From an uncultured bacterium (GTDB lineage: Bacteria; Planctomycetota; UBA1135; GCA-002686595): DNA of 64,000 nucleotides. The position numbers and the translations under genes were made by a program. Positions within the stretch are counted from its first letter, which is position 1. Every line of letters begins with the position of its first letter. Positions 1 through 9,190 of this stretch are shown one piece after another. The notes under the pieces were generated by a model. That model saw only the letters and a list, made by a program, of their open reading frames with translations, made no database searches and was not told where the DNA came from. The stretch is taken from NCBI GenBank assembly GCA_937896235.1, contig CALBMX010000045.1:1-64000 (forward strand), written 5' to 3'.

Positions 1-170
1 CCGCGACCGCCATCGAGTTGTTCCTGCTGGCCACCGAACATGCCGCGCTGTTCGCCGGGGCCGCCATCGAGTTGTTCCTGCTCGCCGCCACGCATGCCGC
101 GCTGGCCACCGCGACCGCCATCGAGTTGCACCTGCTCGCCACCGAACATGCCGTGCTGTTCACCAAATTC
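1..170. repeat. 54-bp tandem repeat, three copies
   Basis: The motif GCCATCGAGTTG recurs at 9, 63 and 117, giving an exact period of 54 bp (18 codons) inside the exported repeat protein on the minus strand. Copies differ at a few positions (for example ttcctgctgg versus cacctgctcg), so the array is imperfect. It may continue beyond the left edge. Confidence 0.9.
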
Positions 171-554
171 TGCGATCAGGGATACCCTGGCGTTACCAGG
201 TCCTTTCCCGACGTCACCGCCTTTCCCGACGTCACCGCCTCTGCCCTTTTTGCCTTCGCGTTTTTTACCTTGGTCGCCCTCTTTGCGCTCCCTTTTTTCC
301 TTGCGCTCTTTTTTGCCGCGACGCTTCTTCCCTTTGTCGCCATCCTTGCGTCCCTTGCCGCGCTTCTTGTCGTCGGCCGAATCGATGTCGTCGTCAAACT
401 GAAATTGCATCACGCGCTGACCGTCGAGGGCACCATCGTCTTGCAGTGCGAACTCGACGTGCAAGGTGGCATCCTGAGCTAGCTCTTGCGCAAAGGAGCT
501 CGGCGTGAGAGCGATAGCGAGTGAGAAAAGGGCGGAGTAAGTGATCTTGTTCAT
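1..554 (-). CDS. Secreted low-complexity repeat protein (3' part missing)
   Basis: Reading leftward from the ATG at 554, the frame stays open to the window edge (184 complete codons), so the C-terminus is missing. It starts with a signal peptide (MNKITYSALF..., Ala-X-Ala-like end near SSFAQE), followed by about 35 ordinary residues. Then comes a very Lys/Arg/Gly-rich stretch (roughly residues 60-105), two GGDVGK hexads, and tandem 18-residue Gly/Gln repeats of the form GGEQEQLDGGRGGQRGMF. The strongly basic block followed by Gly/Gln repeats suggests an exported, probably disordered protein that could bind polyanions; that is inference. No known family is recognised. The opposite-strand frames here are taken as shadows, because only this strand has a signal peptide and in-frame repeats. 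Confidence 0.7.
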   Translation of the reverse strand, partial: MNKITYSALFSLAIALTPSSFAQELAQDATLHVEFALQDDGALDGQRVMQFQFDDDIDSADDKKRGKGRKDGDKGKKRRGKKERKEKRERKEGDQGKKREGKKGRGGDVGKGGDVGKGPGNARVSLIAEFGEQHGMFGGEQVQLDGGRGGQRGMRGGEQEQLDGGPGEQRGMFGGQQEQLDGGR

Positions 555-638
555 AGCCGAAATTGAGTGTGTTTCTGTTGCTGAGGCATGTGCCCCCTTG
601 GCACAGACCACTCCAACCACCTCCCTTACGCGCGGTTC

Positions 639-2048
639 CTAGATTTCGCCCGAATCAATTTTTGCTAACAAACTGAGGACATTCTCATTCGTGGGTTCGA
701 GTGCCAATGCCGCTTTGAGGTGTTTTTTGGACTCGCGCTCAAGCCCCAGGTGTGCCTCTGATGTGCCCAACGTGAACAAAACGTCAAAGTCCTTCGAGCC
801 TCCTTTGTCCATTAGGCTGAGGGCCATCGGATAGGCGCGCTTGTAGTCGCGCTTTGTTACGTCCTTGCAAGACACGAGAAGCTCTGCAAGTGCGCGAACA
901 CCTTGAGTATTCTCCGGGAGGTCGTTGACGACACTCTCCAACATAACAAGCGCCGTAACTTCGTCCCCCTGAGCGACCCGGATGCGGGCCTCGATCACCC
1001 TGGCTGCAGGGTTGCTGGGCAGGAGCTCAAAGCTGCGTGCAATTTCTTCGGCGGCCAAGTCAAAGCGGCCGACAAGTTGGTGGTAGTGAGCCAGAGCGGC
1101 AGCTCGTTCCCAGTCGAGAAGAGGCGGGTTCCGATGTAAGAGCTTCGCCGATTTCAGGAGTAACAAGCGGCGATGCAATACGAACTCGGCCTCACCACCG
1201 ACCTCATCCCCAAGGGCGATTTTAGCTGTCCCCAAAACAAGGTGTGCGCGCAGATGATCCGGGTCGACATCGATTGCGCGCTGGGCAAAGTCGCGCGACT
1301 CCTCGAAGCGGTCTTCGTCTGCACGAAGCAGTGCTACGAGCGCAAGCCCGCGTGCATCTCTTGGATTCAACTCAACACATCTCTCAGCGATCGGAATGGC
1401 CGCCTCGATATCACCTGAGTCGCGAACACTCCAGCCCCATAGAAACAGGACGGTCGAGTCTTGGGGCAAGTCCCTGTAGGCGCGTCGAGCATGGAAGACT
1501 GCGCGACTGTGGTCACCCGCCTGTCGATAGATATCCGCTAATAGCTTGTGAGCTTCTCCTAACTTGCCGTTGGACTCGAGCGCCGAGAGGAGCTCAACCT
1601 CCGCGAGGTTGGGTAATTCGTGGCGATAGTAATAGTCGCCGAGCTCGAAGTGCAGAGTGCTGCTCTTTGGATCGAGGGACAGTCGCTCTCGCAAGTTTTG
1701 AATACGAAAGGCCTCGCGTTTCAAGTCGCCCTTCAAGAGTATGACAAGGCGCTCGCGGTCCTCCTCCGAGCGCACCGCGAGGCTCTCTACCGAGGGCGGG
1801 GCCTGCTCCTCGACAAGCTCCGACGGAAAAATGCTCTGCCAATCCAGTTCGGGCTCTTGAGGTGCGACGGGCGGGTCCGGCGCCGGATTGAGTTTTGGTG
1901 AATCGACAGGGATGGCGCTGGGAGAGGCTCCAACTGGTACGTCGCTTTTCCTCACAGGCGCCTCGTCCTTGCCACACGAAATGGCGAAGACAGAAAAGAA
2001 CAGCAAGCCGGCACAGAAACTTCTTCCAGTAATCATCGTGCGTGCCAA
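639..2048 (-). CDS. TPR-repeat lipoprotein
   Basis: A 469-residue protein beginning MARTMITGRSFC, with a hydrophobic stretch ending in a lipobox (FAISC, Cys about residue 25), so probably a lipid-anchored envelope protein. After a Pro-rich linker (about 30-70) there are tandem tetratricopeptide repeats, for example LHFELGDYYYRHELPNLAEV, LFLWGWSVRDSGDIEAAIPI and a C-terminal LGLERESKKHLKAALALEP. TPRs mediate protein-protein contacts; the partner is unknown. An internal Met at 2036 is an alternative start. The gene is divergent from the CRTAC1 gene with only 25 bp between start codons, so the two probably share a control region. Confidence 0.8.
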   Translation of the reverse strand: MARTMITGRSFCAGLLFFSVFAISCGKDEAPVRKSDVPVGASPSAIPVDSPKLNPAPDPPVAPQEPELDWQSIFPSELVEEQAPPSVESLAVRSEEDRERLVILLKGDLKREAFRIQNLRERLSLDPKSSTLHFELGDYYYRHELPNLAEVELLSALESNGKLGEAHKLLADIYRQAGDHSRAVFHARRAYRDLPQDSTVLFLWGWSVRDSGDIEAAIPIAERCVELNPRDARGLALVALLRADEDRFEESRDFAQRAIDVDPDHLRAHLVLGTAKIALGDEVGGEAEFVLHRRLLLLKSAKLLHRNPPLLDWERAAALAHYHQLVGRFDLAAEEIARSFELLPSNPAARVIEARIRVAQGDEVTALVMLESVVNDLPENTQGVRALAELLVSCKDVTKRDYKRAYPMALSLMDKGGSKDFDVLFTLGTSEAHLGLERESKKHLKAALALEPTNENVLSLLAKIDSGEI

Positions 2049-2073
2049 GATACGACAAGAAGCCCCCTACGTC

Positions 2074-3933
2074 ATGACTCCATTCCACACTCTCGTGCTG
2101 CAATCCCGTGCCACCCGCCTTTTTCTCACGATCACCTTGGTTGTAGTCGGCGGTTGTTCGGATTCGCCGAGCCCATCTCCACCGGAGGCCCGTTCCGAGT
2201 CCAAACAGGATGCGGAGGCCAGCCCTGCTCCACCATCGACAGGTCTACAAAGCAGCATGGGCCAAAGCGGGGAGGCCTATAAGGATGCTCCGACTCCCGA
2301 TGCGATGGTTCCGGATCCGGAAGGTCCAGTCCTCATCTTCTCAAGCCAAGCCAAAGCTGCCGGGATCGCTGTGCAGAATTGGAACGGCTCGTGGAGGGAC
2401 CAAAAGTATTCGATCCTAGAATCGATCGGCCAAGGTGCGGCTTGGCTCGACGATGACAACGACGGCTTGCTCGACCTCTACCTGCCCAACGGTTCCTCGC
2501 TCGACGAGCTTCCCTCACCCGCGCCGACGAGCCACTTCTTCACCAATCGCGGCGACGGTACGTTCCAGGATGTTAGCGCGGAGAGCGGCTTGGATTCGAG
2601 TGCTTGGAACAATGGTGTAGCTGCTGCTGATTACGACAACGACGGAGACACGGACTTATTTGTGTCCAACTGGGGGGACCACTCTCTCTATCAAAGTGAC
2701 GGCGCCGGCCACTTCAAGGACGTTGCACAGGCTGCTGGATTAACGAAACTCGATGTCAAGTTGACTCCATGGGGAGTGTGCTCGGCATGGGGAGATGTCA
2801 ATCTCGACGGGCACCTCGATCTCTTTGTTGGACACTACCTCGGGTTTGATCCGAAGAACCCTCCGCACGGCGGCGAGACTGTACACTGGAAAGGGATGCG
2901 CGACGCCTACTATGGCCCCAGTGGACTTGACGTACAGCGCGACTTCTTGTTTCGCAACAACGGAGATGGCACCTTTCGCGACGGCTCGAAGGAGGCTGGA
3001 TTACTGGATGTCGAGGCGGGCTATACCCTCGGCGCAATCTTTCTCGACTACAACTTGGACGGCAACCCGGACCTCTACCTCGCGGTCGACAGCCAGCCCA
3101 ACTACTTGTTTGTCGGCGACGGCACGGGAAACATGACCGAACGCGCGACGTTGACCGGCCTGGCCTACGGCGAGCAAGGCAACGCGCAAGCGGGTATGGG
3201 GATCGACGCCGCAGACTATGACGCCGATGGAGACGATGACCTCGTCGTCACGAACTTCGATGACGATGTGAACACCCTGTACCGGAACGACGGGCGCTCC
3301 TTCCGCGATCAAACCGTTCGGATTGGCTTGGCGGGACCGACGCGGAACGTGCTGTCTTGGGGTGTTGGCTTTCAGGATTTTGACCTCGATGCCGACCTTG
3401 ACCTGTTTATTGCCTGTGGCCACGTCTACCCCTCTGCCGAAACCGACGACCCCAACACAAAGTATCGTCAGGCAAATCAGTTCTACCTTCGCGACGGCAA
3501 TCGATTGCGATTGTTGGAAGAGGGCGGTGATGGCTTGGAGGTCCGTGCGGTCACACGTGGCGCGGCATTCGGCGACTACGATGCGGACGGTGATGTGGAC
3601 ATCATTGGCATCAACCTGAACGAGCCGCCCACCCTATACCGCAACGACACCGAAACGGACGGGCACTGGTTTGCGGTGAAGCTCGTTGGTAACGTGAAGG
3701 CTGGAACTAATCGCGACGGCATCGGCGCGCGTGTCATCGTGCACGCGGGCGAGCTGACACGGTCGGCGGAGCGCCGCGCGGGCGCAAGTTTCTTGTCGAC
3801 GAACTCGCCATGGCTGCACTTCGGATTGGGCAGCGAGACGAAAGTCGAGAAAGTCGAGGTCGTGTGGCCAGGCGGCAAACACAGCGAGTACGGACCCTTT
3901 GACACAAACAAGCGCGTGGTGCTGGAGCAGTAG
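2074..3933 (+). CDS. CRTAC1-family lipoprotein (FG-GAP repeats plus ASPIC/UnbV domain)
   Basis: A 619-residue exported protein. The chosen ATG at 2074 gives a lipoprotein signal (LFLTITLVVVGGC); an in-frame start at 1888 would run deep into the divergent TPR gene and is rejected. Repeated calcium-binding-like Asp-rich motifs typical of FG-GAP/VCBS beta-propeller blades run through residues ~120-500 (DDDNDGLLDLYLPNG, DYDNDGDTDLFVSN, DYDADGDDDLVVTNF, DYDADGDVDIIG). The C-terminal ASPIC/UnbV domain follows (~540-615: NRDGIGARV...WLHFGLG...VEVVWPGG). This architecture is common in marine Planctomycetota; its function is unclear, perhaps extracellular binding or adhesion. Confidence 0.92.
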   Translation: MTPFHTLVLQSRATRLFLTITLVVVGGCSDSPSPSPPEARSESKQDAEASPAPPSTGLQSSMGQSGEAYKDAPTPDAMVPDPEGPVLIFSSQAKAAGIAVQNWNGSWRDQKYSILESIGQGAAWLDDDNDGLLDLYLPNGSSLDELPSPAPTSHFFTNRGDGTFQDVSAESGLDSSAWNNGVAAADYDNDGDTDLFVSNWGDHSLYQSDGAGHFKDVAQAAGLTKLDVKLTPWGVCSAWGDVNLDGHLDLFVGHYLGFDPKNPPHGGETVHWKGMRDAYYGPSGLDVQRDFLFRNNGDGTFRDGSKEAGLLDVEAGYTLGAIFLDYNLDGNPDLYLAVDSQPNYLFVGDGTGNMTERATLTGLAYGEQGNAQAGMGIDAADYDADGDDDLVVTNFDDDVNTLYRNDGRSFRDQTVRIGLAGPTRNVLSWGVGFQDFDLDADLDLFIACGHVYPSAETDDPNTKYRQANQFYLRDGNRLRLLEEGGDGLEVRAVTRGAAFGDYDADGDVDIIGINLNEPPTLYRNDTETDGHWFAVKLVGNVKAGTNRDGIGARVIVHAGELTRSAERRAGASFLSTNSPWLHFGLGSETKVEKVEVVWPGGKHSEYGPFDTNKRVVLEQ

Positions 3934-3976
3934 TTTGTGCACTTCACATAGCCCTCCCTTCTCAGTCAAATAGATC

Positions 3977-4624
3977 ATGACGATTCGACAAAGACTAATG
4001 GCGCGTCTCTACGACCGCTCGATGGATGGGTACGAGGCCGATGCGGAGCCGCGCCGCGCCGCACTACTTAGGAACCTGGGTCAGCGCATCGTGGAGTTCG
4101 GGCCGGGAACAGGCGTTAACTTGAAGTACGTTCACGAAGAGTCCTCGAGCTCGTCTTCGCCCGAGTGGATCGGCATCGAACCGTCGAAGCCCATGCGCGA
4201 CCGGTTGCACATTCGTGCCGCCAAAGAGTACCCCGAGCTCGAGCTTCGATTTGCTGACCTAAAGGATGGAGTCATCGATGTGGAAGACGGATGGGCGGAT
4301 ACGGTCATCAGCACGCTGGTGTTGTGTTCCGTGCCAGACCAGGCAGCGGCATTGCGAGAGGCGCACCGCGTCCTTCGACCCGGTGGTCGCTACCTGTTCA
4401 TGGAGCACGTCGCTGCGGAGCCCGGCACATCGCGGCGGTTAGCGCAAACTCTAATGACGCCGTTCTGGAAGCTGGTTACAGACGGCTGCTGCCTGAATCG
4501 CGAAACGGGGGCCGCACTGCGAGCTGCCGGATTTGGCGAGCTCGAACTCATCGAATACGAAGCGGCGAAGGGCTCGATGCCGTTCTTCGCAAGGTCGCAC
4601 ATCCTTGGGTCCGCGACGAAGTAG
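3977..4624 (+). CDS. Class I SAM-dependent methyltransferase (METTL7-like)
   Basis: A 215-residue protein with a Rossmann-fold SAM-binding core: motif I VEFGPGTGVNLKYV (about residues 38-51), the acidic end of beta2 (IGIEPSKPM), motif IV/V VISTLVLCSVPD and HRVLRPGGRYLFMEHV. The later segment TDGCCLNRETGAAL resembles the signature of METTL7/phosphatidylethanolamine-type small methyltransferases. The substrate cannot be read from sequence; a lipid or thiol is plausible. The gene starts 43 bp after the CRTAC1 gene in the same direction and converges on the PHP gene. Confidence 0.82.
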   Translation: MTIRQRLMARLYDRSMDGYEADAEPRRAALLRNLGQRIVEFGPGTGVNLKYVHEESSSSSSPEWIGIEPSKPMRDRLHIRAAKEYPELELRFADLKDGVIDVEDGWADTVISTLVLCSVPDQAAALREAHRVLRPGGRYLFMEHVAAEPGTSRRLAQTLMTPFWKLVTDGCCLNRETGAALRAAGFGELELIEYEAAKGSMPFFARSHILGSATK

Positions 4625-4673
4625 TTAGACGGGGTTCTGCTCTAACCGGGAACTTCTGCGCTGCTGCGCGCTA

Positions 4674-5882
4674 TTAGTCCTGACTAGGGAGTACGGGCTG
4701 CACCCAGGCCGTCTCCTTGTCGCCCTTGGCGTAGGGGTTCGGGTGATCCTTTGAAGAGACGACTTGGGCGCGCACGTAGAGTTCCTCGCCTGTGAAGGAA
4801 TAGACCGCGGGGTTGCTCACTGTTTCGGCAAGCACGACTCCTATGTCGTTCTCGCCGTGTCCACGCAAGGTGCCGATGAACTGCGTGGTATACACGACAT
4901 CCTCTGTGGCATCAATCGCCACCGAGAGAGAGCGCTTGTTGCTCTTGATGGCGGTCAGAGTGACTCCACTCGAGGCGTAGAAGTCGCCGGCCTTCAGGGC
5001 TCGAACGATATCGTTCGCCTCTAGGGACTTTGCATGTACCACGATCCAACCGCGTCCCGGGTTGGTCTTGCCCGGCCCCCAGCTGTAGTAGTCGTGGCTA
5101 TCATCCGTCGCCACTCCGTAAAGCAAACCCAAGCCGTTTTCCTCTAAACGCGTCACGAGGGCCGAGTCCCAAAGCGCTTCCATCGAGAGGTGATCAGCAT
5201 CGCCGTAGTTGCGCACTCCCGAGTGGCCATTATAGACCTCGAAGAAGCGCTCGAGCGGCATGGCCGCCACCTCGTCCACCGTCACTCCCCAGCCGAAGTT
5301 CGGATGGTTGAGATGAGCCATCACCTCGCGGCCGCTCCGCTTGCCCTCCTCGTCAATCGCCTCCATGTTCCGCCGAATCGTGTCCGCGACAGAATCCCCG
5401 TGCTGCGGCGCGACAGTTTGTTCGATGTTAACCGCGTTGATGTGAACGGGGTGCTTATCAAAGGAGTCCGTGACCTCTTCGCCTTGCACTAGCAGGAACT
5501 GCCCCTGCACCTCAAAGCGCGCGCGCAACTCCTCCAACGTTTGCAACCGCATCGCTCGCTCCGGCTCGTCCCGAACCACCACATGCTCGTCCCCGAATCG
5601 ATCGACCAATCCCTGCAGCTTGCCCTCGGTCAGCCGGCCCCCATCGACGGGAAACCACTTCTCGCCCTGGCTGAGAATGTTGTGATCCGACAGGACCAAG
5701 AAGTCGTAATTCTTCTCGGTGTAGTAAGAGATCACTAGCTCGGGCGCGCCGTTCCCGTCGGACCAAAGTGTGTGTGTGTGCGTGTTGCCCTTGTACCAAG
5801 ATCTCGTCGAGCCGCAAGACGCTGTGGCTAGACAGACCGCGAGTGACGAGAGAAGGATGCGGCTGGAGATGCGGTGAGGCAT
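4674..5882 (-). CDS. PHP-domain metallohydrolase-like lipoprotein
   Basis: 402 residues from ATG 5882. This start gives a clean lipoprotein signal (ILLSSLAVCLATASC), whereas the longer frame to 6092 lacks one and overlaps the next gene. The mature protein opens with the PHP signature NTHTHTLWSDG, then VLSDHN, and later HLNHPNFGWG and GVATDDSHDY, supplying the His/Asp ligands of a polynuclear metal site. Exported PHP proteins in this setting are thought to hydrolyse phosphoesters, but the substrate is unknown. A (GT)n run at about 5770-5784 simply encodes the His-Thr alternation. Same direction as the DUF1080 gene, 67 bp downstream of it. Confidence 0.85.
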   Translation of the reverse strand: MPHRISSRILLSSLAVCLATASCGSTRSWYKGNTHTHTLWSDGNGAPELVISYYTEKNYDFLVLSDHNILSQGEKWFPVDGGRLTEGKLQGLVDRFGDEHVVVRDEPERAMRLQTLEELRARFEVQGQFLLVQGEEVTDSFDKHPVHINAVNIEQTVAPQHGDSVADTIRRNMEAIDEEGKRSGREVMAHLNHPNFGWGVTVDEVAAMPLERFFEVYNGHSGVRNYGDADHLSMEALWDSALVTRLEENGLGLLYGVATDDSHDYYSWGPGKTNPGRGWIVVHAKSLEANDIVRALKAGDFYASSGVTLTAIKSNKRSLSVAIDATEDVVYTTQFIGTLRGHGENDIGVVLAETVSNPAVYSFTGEELYVRAQVVSSKDHPNPYAKGDKETAWVQPVLPSQD

Positions 5883-5949
5883 GAGATGAGTTGTTGAGCG
5901 AAGAGGGAGATGAACAGAACGGATGCAGCTGCCGAGGAGAGTGCGCCGA

Positions 5950-6642
5950 CTACAGTTCTTGAATACGTAGATTACGGAATTCGATGCGGTGGCCGTGTCC
6001 CAGGAAACCGATGGCACCCGATTCGTTGAATAGCCCTGGATGCGCATTGCCATCCATCGTCGCTGGCCGACCGACCTCTTCCAAATCCACATCGACGATG
6101 ACCTGATCGTTCAGGGTGACCTGGATGTGACCTCCCTCTGCGCGAATCTCCTCTGTATTCCACTCACCAACAGGCATTTGGTAACCACGCAGCGCCGGTG
6201 CGACACCGTAAACCGAGCCGTGGTATTGATACGGCTGGAGCTGCCTGTACTGATCCCCCGCGTTGTCCAAGATCTGAATCTCCATGCCCTCGTAAGCGGC
6301 GTTTCGGCCTCGCACTGCGCGGATGCCGACTCCGTTGTTTCCATTGGGCTCTAGCTTGAACTCAAATCGAAAGGCGAAGTCGCTGTAGTCGTCAGCTAGA
6401 TAGAGGTTGCCCCCACCTTCCTTGAAGCAGACCAGATGTCCATCTTCGACGCCGTAGCCACTTGTGCTACCCGTCCAGCCCGTCAAATCCGTGCCGTTGA
6501 AGACAGAGGTGAACTCCGCCTCGGACGGCGCCATGGCCTCCTCGGCCACGAGCGGTTCAGCTTGTTCGTCTTGCGAGAGACATCCCGAAGTCGCGCAGCA
6601 GGCGAGGATGGTAAAGAGGAAGGCGTTCGAATGGAAAGTCAT
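5950..6642 (-). CDS. DUF1080 / 3-keto-disaccharide hydrolase-type lipoprotein
   Basis: A 230-residue exported lipoprotein (lipobox ATSGC at ~17-21) with one DUF1080 concanavalin-like domain: FNGTDLTGWTG near residue 48, GNLYLADDYSDFAFRFEFK, NNGVGIRA, GMEIQILDN, YQYHGSVYG and a final HRIEFRNLRIQEL. Family members act on 3-keto sugars or glycan-derived disaccharides outside the cytoplasm. It is divergent from a Tat-exported Gfo/Idh/MocA oxidoreductase (165 bp gap). Oxidation of a sugar at C3 followed by cleavage by such a hydrolase is a known pairing, so joint work on a carbohydrate is a reasonable inference. Confidence 0.88.
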   Translation of the reverse strand: MTFHSNAFLFTILACCATSGCLSQDEQAEPLVAEEAMAPSEAEFTSVFNGTDLTGWTGSTSGYGVEDGHLVCFKEGGGNLYLADDYSDFAFRFEFKLEPNGNNGVGIRAVRGRNAAYEGMEIQILDNAGDQYRQLQPYQYHGSVYGVAPALRGYQMPVGEWNTEEIRAEGGHIQVTLNDQVIVDVDLEEVGRPATMDGNAHPGLFNESGAIGFLGHGHRIEFRNLRIQEL

Positions 6643-6807
6643 GTCGCAATCAGGGTGGAGGTGGATCGGAGCAAATCATGATACGTTGCTTGCACTCAAC
6701 GGGCCTATCCTCCATTTCACTTCGCGACGCAAGACGCGACGAAGGCGGCTGGGACACGAACACGAAACCGGCCGGCGGCAGACCAAGGCGCATCTTAACC
6801 TGAAATC

Positions 6808-8127
6808 ATGACTTCACTCTATCTCCCCACACGTCGCGAGTTCTTGCGCGGATCCGCTTCCCTCGTAACCAGTGCGATGTGGCTCCCGTCCATGATGCGC
6901 ACCAAGCCTCTCGAAGGGCGTTTGCGATTGGCGAGTATCGGCGTCGGGGGCATGGGGTCGTCGGACCTGGGTCAATTCCTTGGGCACCCGAACATTGACG
7001 TCGTTGCAATGTGTGACATCGACGCTGCGAACTTGGCCGGGGCCGCCAAGCGCGCGCCGGGTACGGCGACCTTCGTGGACTGGCGAGAGATGCTCGAGAA
7101 AATGGGAGAAGGCATCGACGCGGTCAACGTCGCAACCCCCGATCACACGCACGCGCCGGCATCGATGGCCGCTATCCAAATGGGCAAACATGTCTACTGC
7201 CAAAAGCCGTTAACGCACAGCGTCTACGAGGCGCGGCAGCTTCGCCTTGCTGCAGCGAAACACAAAGTCGTAACCCAAATGGGGATCCAGATTCACTCGC
7301 ATACCGCCTACCGCACCGCCGTCAAAATCGTGCGCGACGGCACCCTCGGAAAGATCAAAGAGGTTCACAGTTGGAGCAACAAGGGATGGGGATACGAGGG
7401 CGCGAAACCCGTTGCCTCCGAAGTGCCCAAAGGCGTCGATTGGGACAAGTGGATTGGAACGGCACCGATGAGGCCATACGCCAGCGGGCACTACCACCCC
7501 GGCAACTGGCGCAAGTGGTGCGACTTCGGATGCGGCACGATGGGCGACATGGGGATTCACATTCTGGATCCCGTTGCGAGCGCAATCGGCTTGGGCTTGC
7601 CGACCTCGATTGTGTCCGCCAGCAAGCTCTCTCCCCCCATGGACTCGCACGCCATGTCCAACCAAGTCGAGTACACCTTCGCCGGCACTGAGTACGTCGT
7701 GCCCGGGTTCAAGCTCACTTGGTACGACGGCAACATGTCGCCGGACAAAACGGACTGGCCTGTTGAGAACCTACCCGGCCAGGGCTCCATGTTCATCGGC
7801 GAAAAGGGCTACATGCTCCTGCCGCACATCGCGGACCCCCAGCTGTTGCCGGCTGCAGATTTCAAGGACTACGAGATCCCGACGCAAGCTGGAGCGAACC
7901 ACTACCACCTGTGGGCGGACGCCTGCTTAGGCGAGGGCCAAACGACGGCCGGCTTCGACTACGCCGGACCGCTGACCGAGGTCTTGCTGCTTGGCGTTAT
8001 CGCCAACCGGTTCCCCACCCAGCGCTTGGAGTTCGACGCTGAGAAACTGGCGATCACAAACTTCGCCGAGGCGGATCAGTTGCTACGTCGTGAGTACCGT
8101 GAGGGCTGGGAAGTCTCGGGACTGTAG
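6808..8127 (+). CDS. Gfo/Idh/MocA-family oxidoreductase, Tat-exported
   Basis: 439 residues. The N-terminus carries a twin-arginine signal (TRREFLRGSASLVTSA), then the Rossmann NAD(P)-binding motif LASIGVGGMGSSDLGQF and VVAMCDID. The catalytic-Lys segment is CQKPLTHSVYEARQL, equivalent to the E-K-P motif of the family. The C-terminal region (HYHPGNWRKWCDFGCGTMGDMGIHILD) is the substrate-binding half typical of the planctomycete-type exported members. Probable role: redox change at a sugar hydroxyl in the periplasm with a tightly bound nicotinamide cofactor. The neighbouring DUF1080 lipoprotein supports a sugar pathway. Confidence 0.9.
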   Translation: MTSLYLPTRREFLRGSASLVTSAMWLPSMMRTKPLEGRLRLASIGVGGMGSSDLGQFLGHPNIDVVAMCDIDAANLAGAAKRAPGTATFVDWREMLEKMGEGIDAVNVATPDHTHAPASMAAIQMGKHVYCQKPLTHSVYEARQLRLAAAKHKVVTQMGIQIHSHTAYRTAVKIVRDGTLGKIKEVHSWSNKGWGYEGAKPVASEVPKGVDWDKWIGTAPMRPYASGHYHPGNWRKWCDFGCGTMGDMGIHILDPVASAIGLGLPTSIVSASKLSPPMDSHAMSNQVEYTFAGTEYVVPGFKLTWYDGNMSPDKTDWPVENLPGQGSMFIGEKGYMLLPHIADPQLLPAADFKDYEIPTQAGANHYHLWADACLGEGQTTAGFDYAGPLTEVLLLGVIANRFPTQRLEFDAEKLAITNFAEADQLLRREYREGWEVSGL

Positions 8128-8173
8128 CCTGGTAGTGAGACCGTGCCAGGTACCCATTCACCTCTTGGCAAGG

Positions 8174-9169
8174 CTATGGTAGCGACTCAATCACACCAAT
8201 GATCTCGTCCGACCTTGCCTGCACTGCGGCGCGCGCCAACATCAATGCGCGGTCATAAGCGGGGTAGTAGCCAGGCTCGATCCCCATGCTGACAGTCCAA
8301 CCGCCAACAGTTGTCACGGAGTAGCCGATCGGGTCCTTGTCCAATGGAGGCGTGCAGTTGGCGAGAAGGCCCGATGCGGAGAAGGGCAAAGAGACGTAAT
8401 CCATGGCGGCGACCTTAAGTGCACGAGCGTCCATGTAGTTTTCGACAAGGTCCTCACGCGAGAGCGCGGCAACTATGACCTCTGCATGCCTGAGCTCAAT
8501 CTCTCTTAGAACCTCTTCGTCGATCTCGGAGATGGTCTTAGAAGTAGGGTTCAACTTGGATAATTTCCTGAAGTCGAGTCTAGCCCGGCCCAATCGCTCT
8601 GAGACGCCAAAGCGTTCGAAGAAAATTCCCTTATAGTGCCGACGAGCGCCACTTTCGGTCTTGCCAGGTCCATAGAGAAGTTGATTCTCTCCGTACTCCT
8701 TGCCTACTGGGTCCCAGATCACGGCCTTCTCCGTTAATGGCTCTGTCCAGTAATCAGGTGGGAGTGTCCCTGAAGCAATGAGCCCACTCGAACACTCCAT
8801 GAGCCGCGCCCACACTTCATAGGAAGTACGGTCCATAACAGCCTCTAGACGAGTCGCATAGAGGGGAGCTTTTTGCAATGCCGCAATGGTTTGCCCAAGG
8901 GACCTCGGTGGGTAATCCGGCAGGAAGCCCTCTGGTAGACCGACCTGATCGATCACGGATTGCAAGTACGCCTCATCTTCTGAGAGCTCAACGGGTTCTG
9001 CCTCGCGCTCCGGAAGACGAACCTCCGAAGTGGGCTTCAATCGTTCATCAGGGACATCGGGAATCGTAACGGGTACAGAGCCCCCCTCAGGAGGAGAGTC
9101 CGGCCCCAAAAGTGCACCGACAAGGATGCCCACCATCAATACCGACAAAAGGAGTACTGCTTGCTTCAT
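8174..9169 (-). CDS. Uncharacterised anchored protein of cassette A (331 aa)
   Basis: No known family recognised. One hydrophobic N-terminal segment (residues ~4-22, LLLSVLMVGILVGALLG) serves as signal anchor. A Pro/Glu-rich linker (~23-65) follows, then a ~260-residue soluble domain. It is the same length and collinear with the protein at 58679-59674. Matching blocks include WTEPLTEKAVIWDP versus DEVLTEPIMLWEP, and VGGWTVSMGIEPGYYPAYD versus FEGWAVYLVILHGEYPELD, both ending in an R-S/N-x-E-I helix. It lies 21 bp downstream of a small secreted Cys protein, the same gene order as in the second unit. Base composition is lower here (27/60 G+C in 8521-8580). Confidence 0.75.
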   Translation of the reverse strand: MKQAVLLLSVLMVGILVGALLGPDSPPEGGSVPVTIPDVPDERLKPTSEVRLPEREAEPVELSEDEAYLQSVIDQVGLPEGFLPDYPPRSLGQTIAALQKAPLYATRLEAVMDRTSYEVWARLMECSSGLIASGTLPPDYWTEPLTEKAVIWDPVGKEYGENQLLYGPGKTESGARRHYKGIFFERFGVSERLGRARLDFRKLSKLNPTSKTISEIDEEVLREIELRHAEVIVAALSREDLVENYMDARALKVAAMDYVSLPFSASGLLANCTPPLDKDPIGYSVTTVGGWTVSMGIEPGYYPAYDRALMLARAAVQARSDEIIGVIESLP

Positions 9170-9190
9170 GTAGATAGTCGCGTTTGTGAC

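Noticed and set aside
18-482. Two long plus-strand open frames (Leu/Ala/Phe-rich and Pro/Ser/Arg-rich)
   Set aside because: They are antisense to the minus-strand repeat protein, which has a signal peptide and in-frame 18-residue repeats; the plus frames mirror its low-complexity composition.
1888-2073. Upstream extension of the CRTAC1 gene
   Set aside because: It would overlap the divergent TPR gene by about 160 bp and hide the lipoprotein signal that begins at the ATG 2074.
5768-5790. (GT)n simple repeat as a phase-variable tract
   Set aside because: It encodes the conserved His-Thr-His-Thr metal motif of the PHP domain and is short; selection on the protein explains it.
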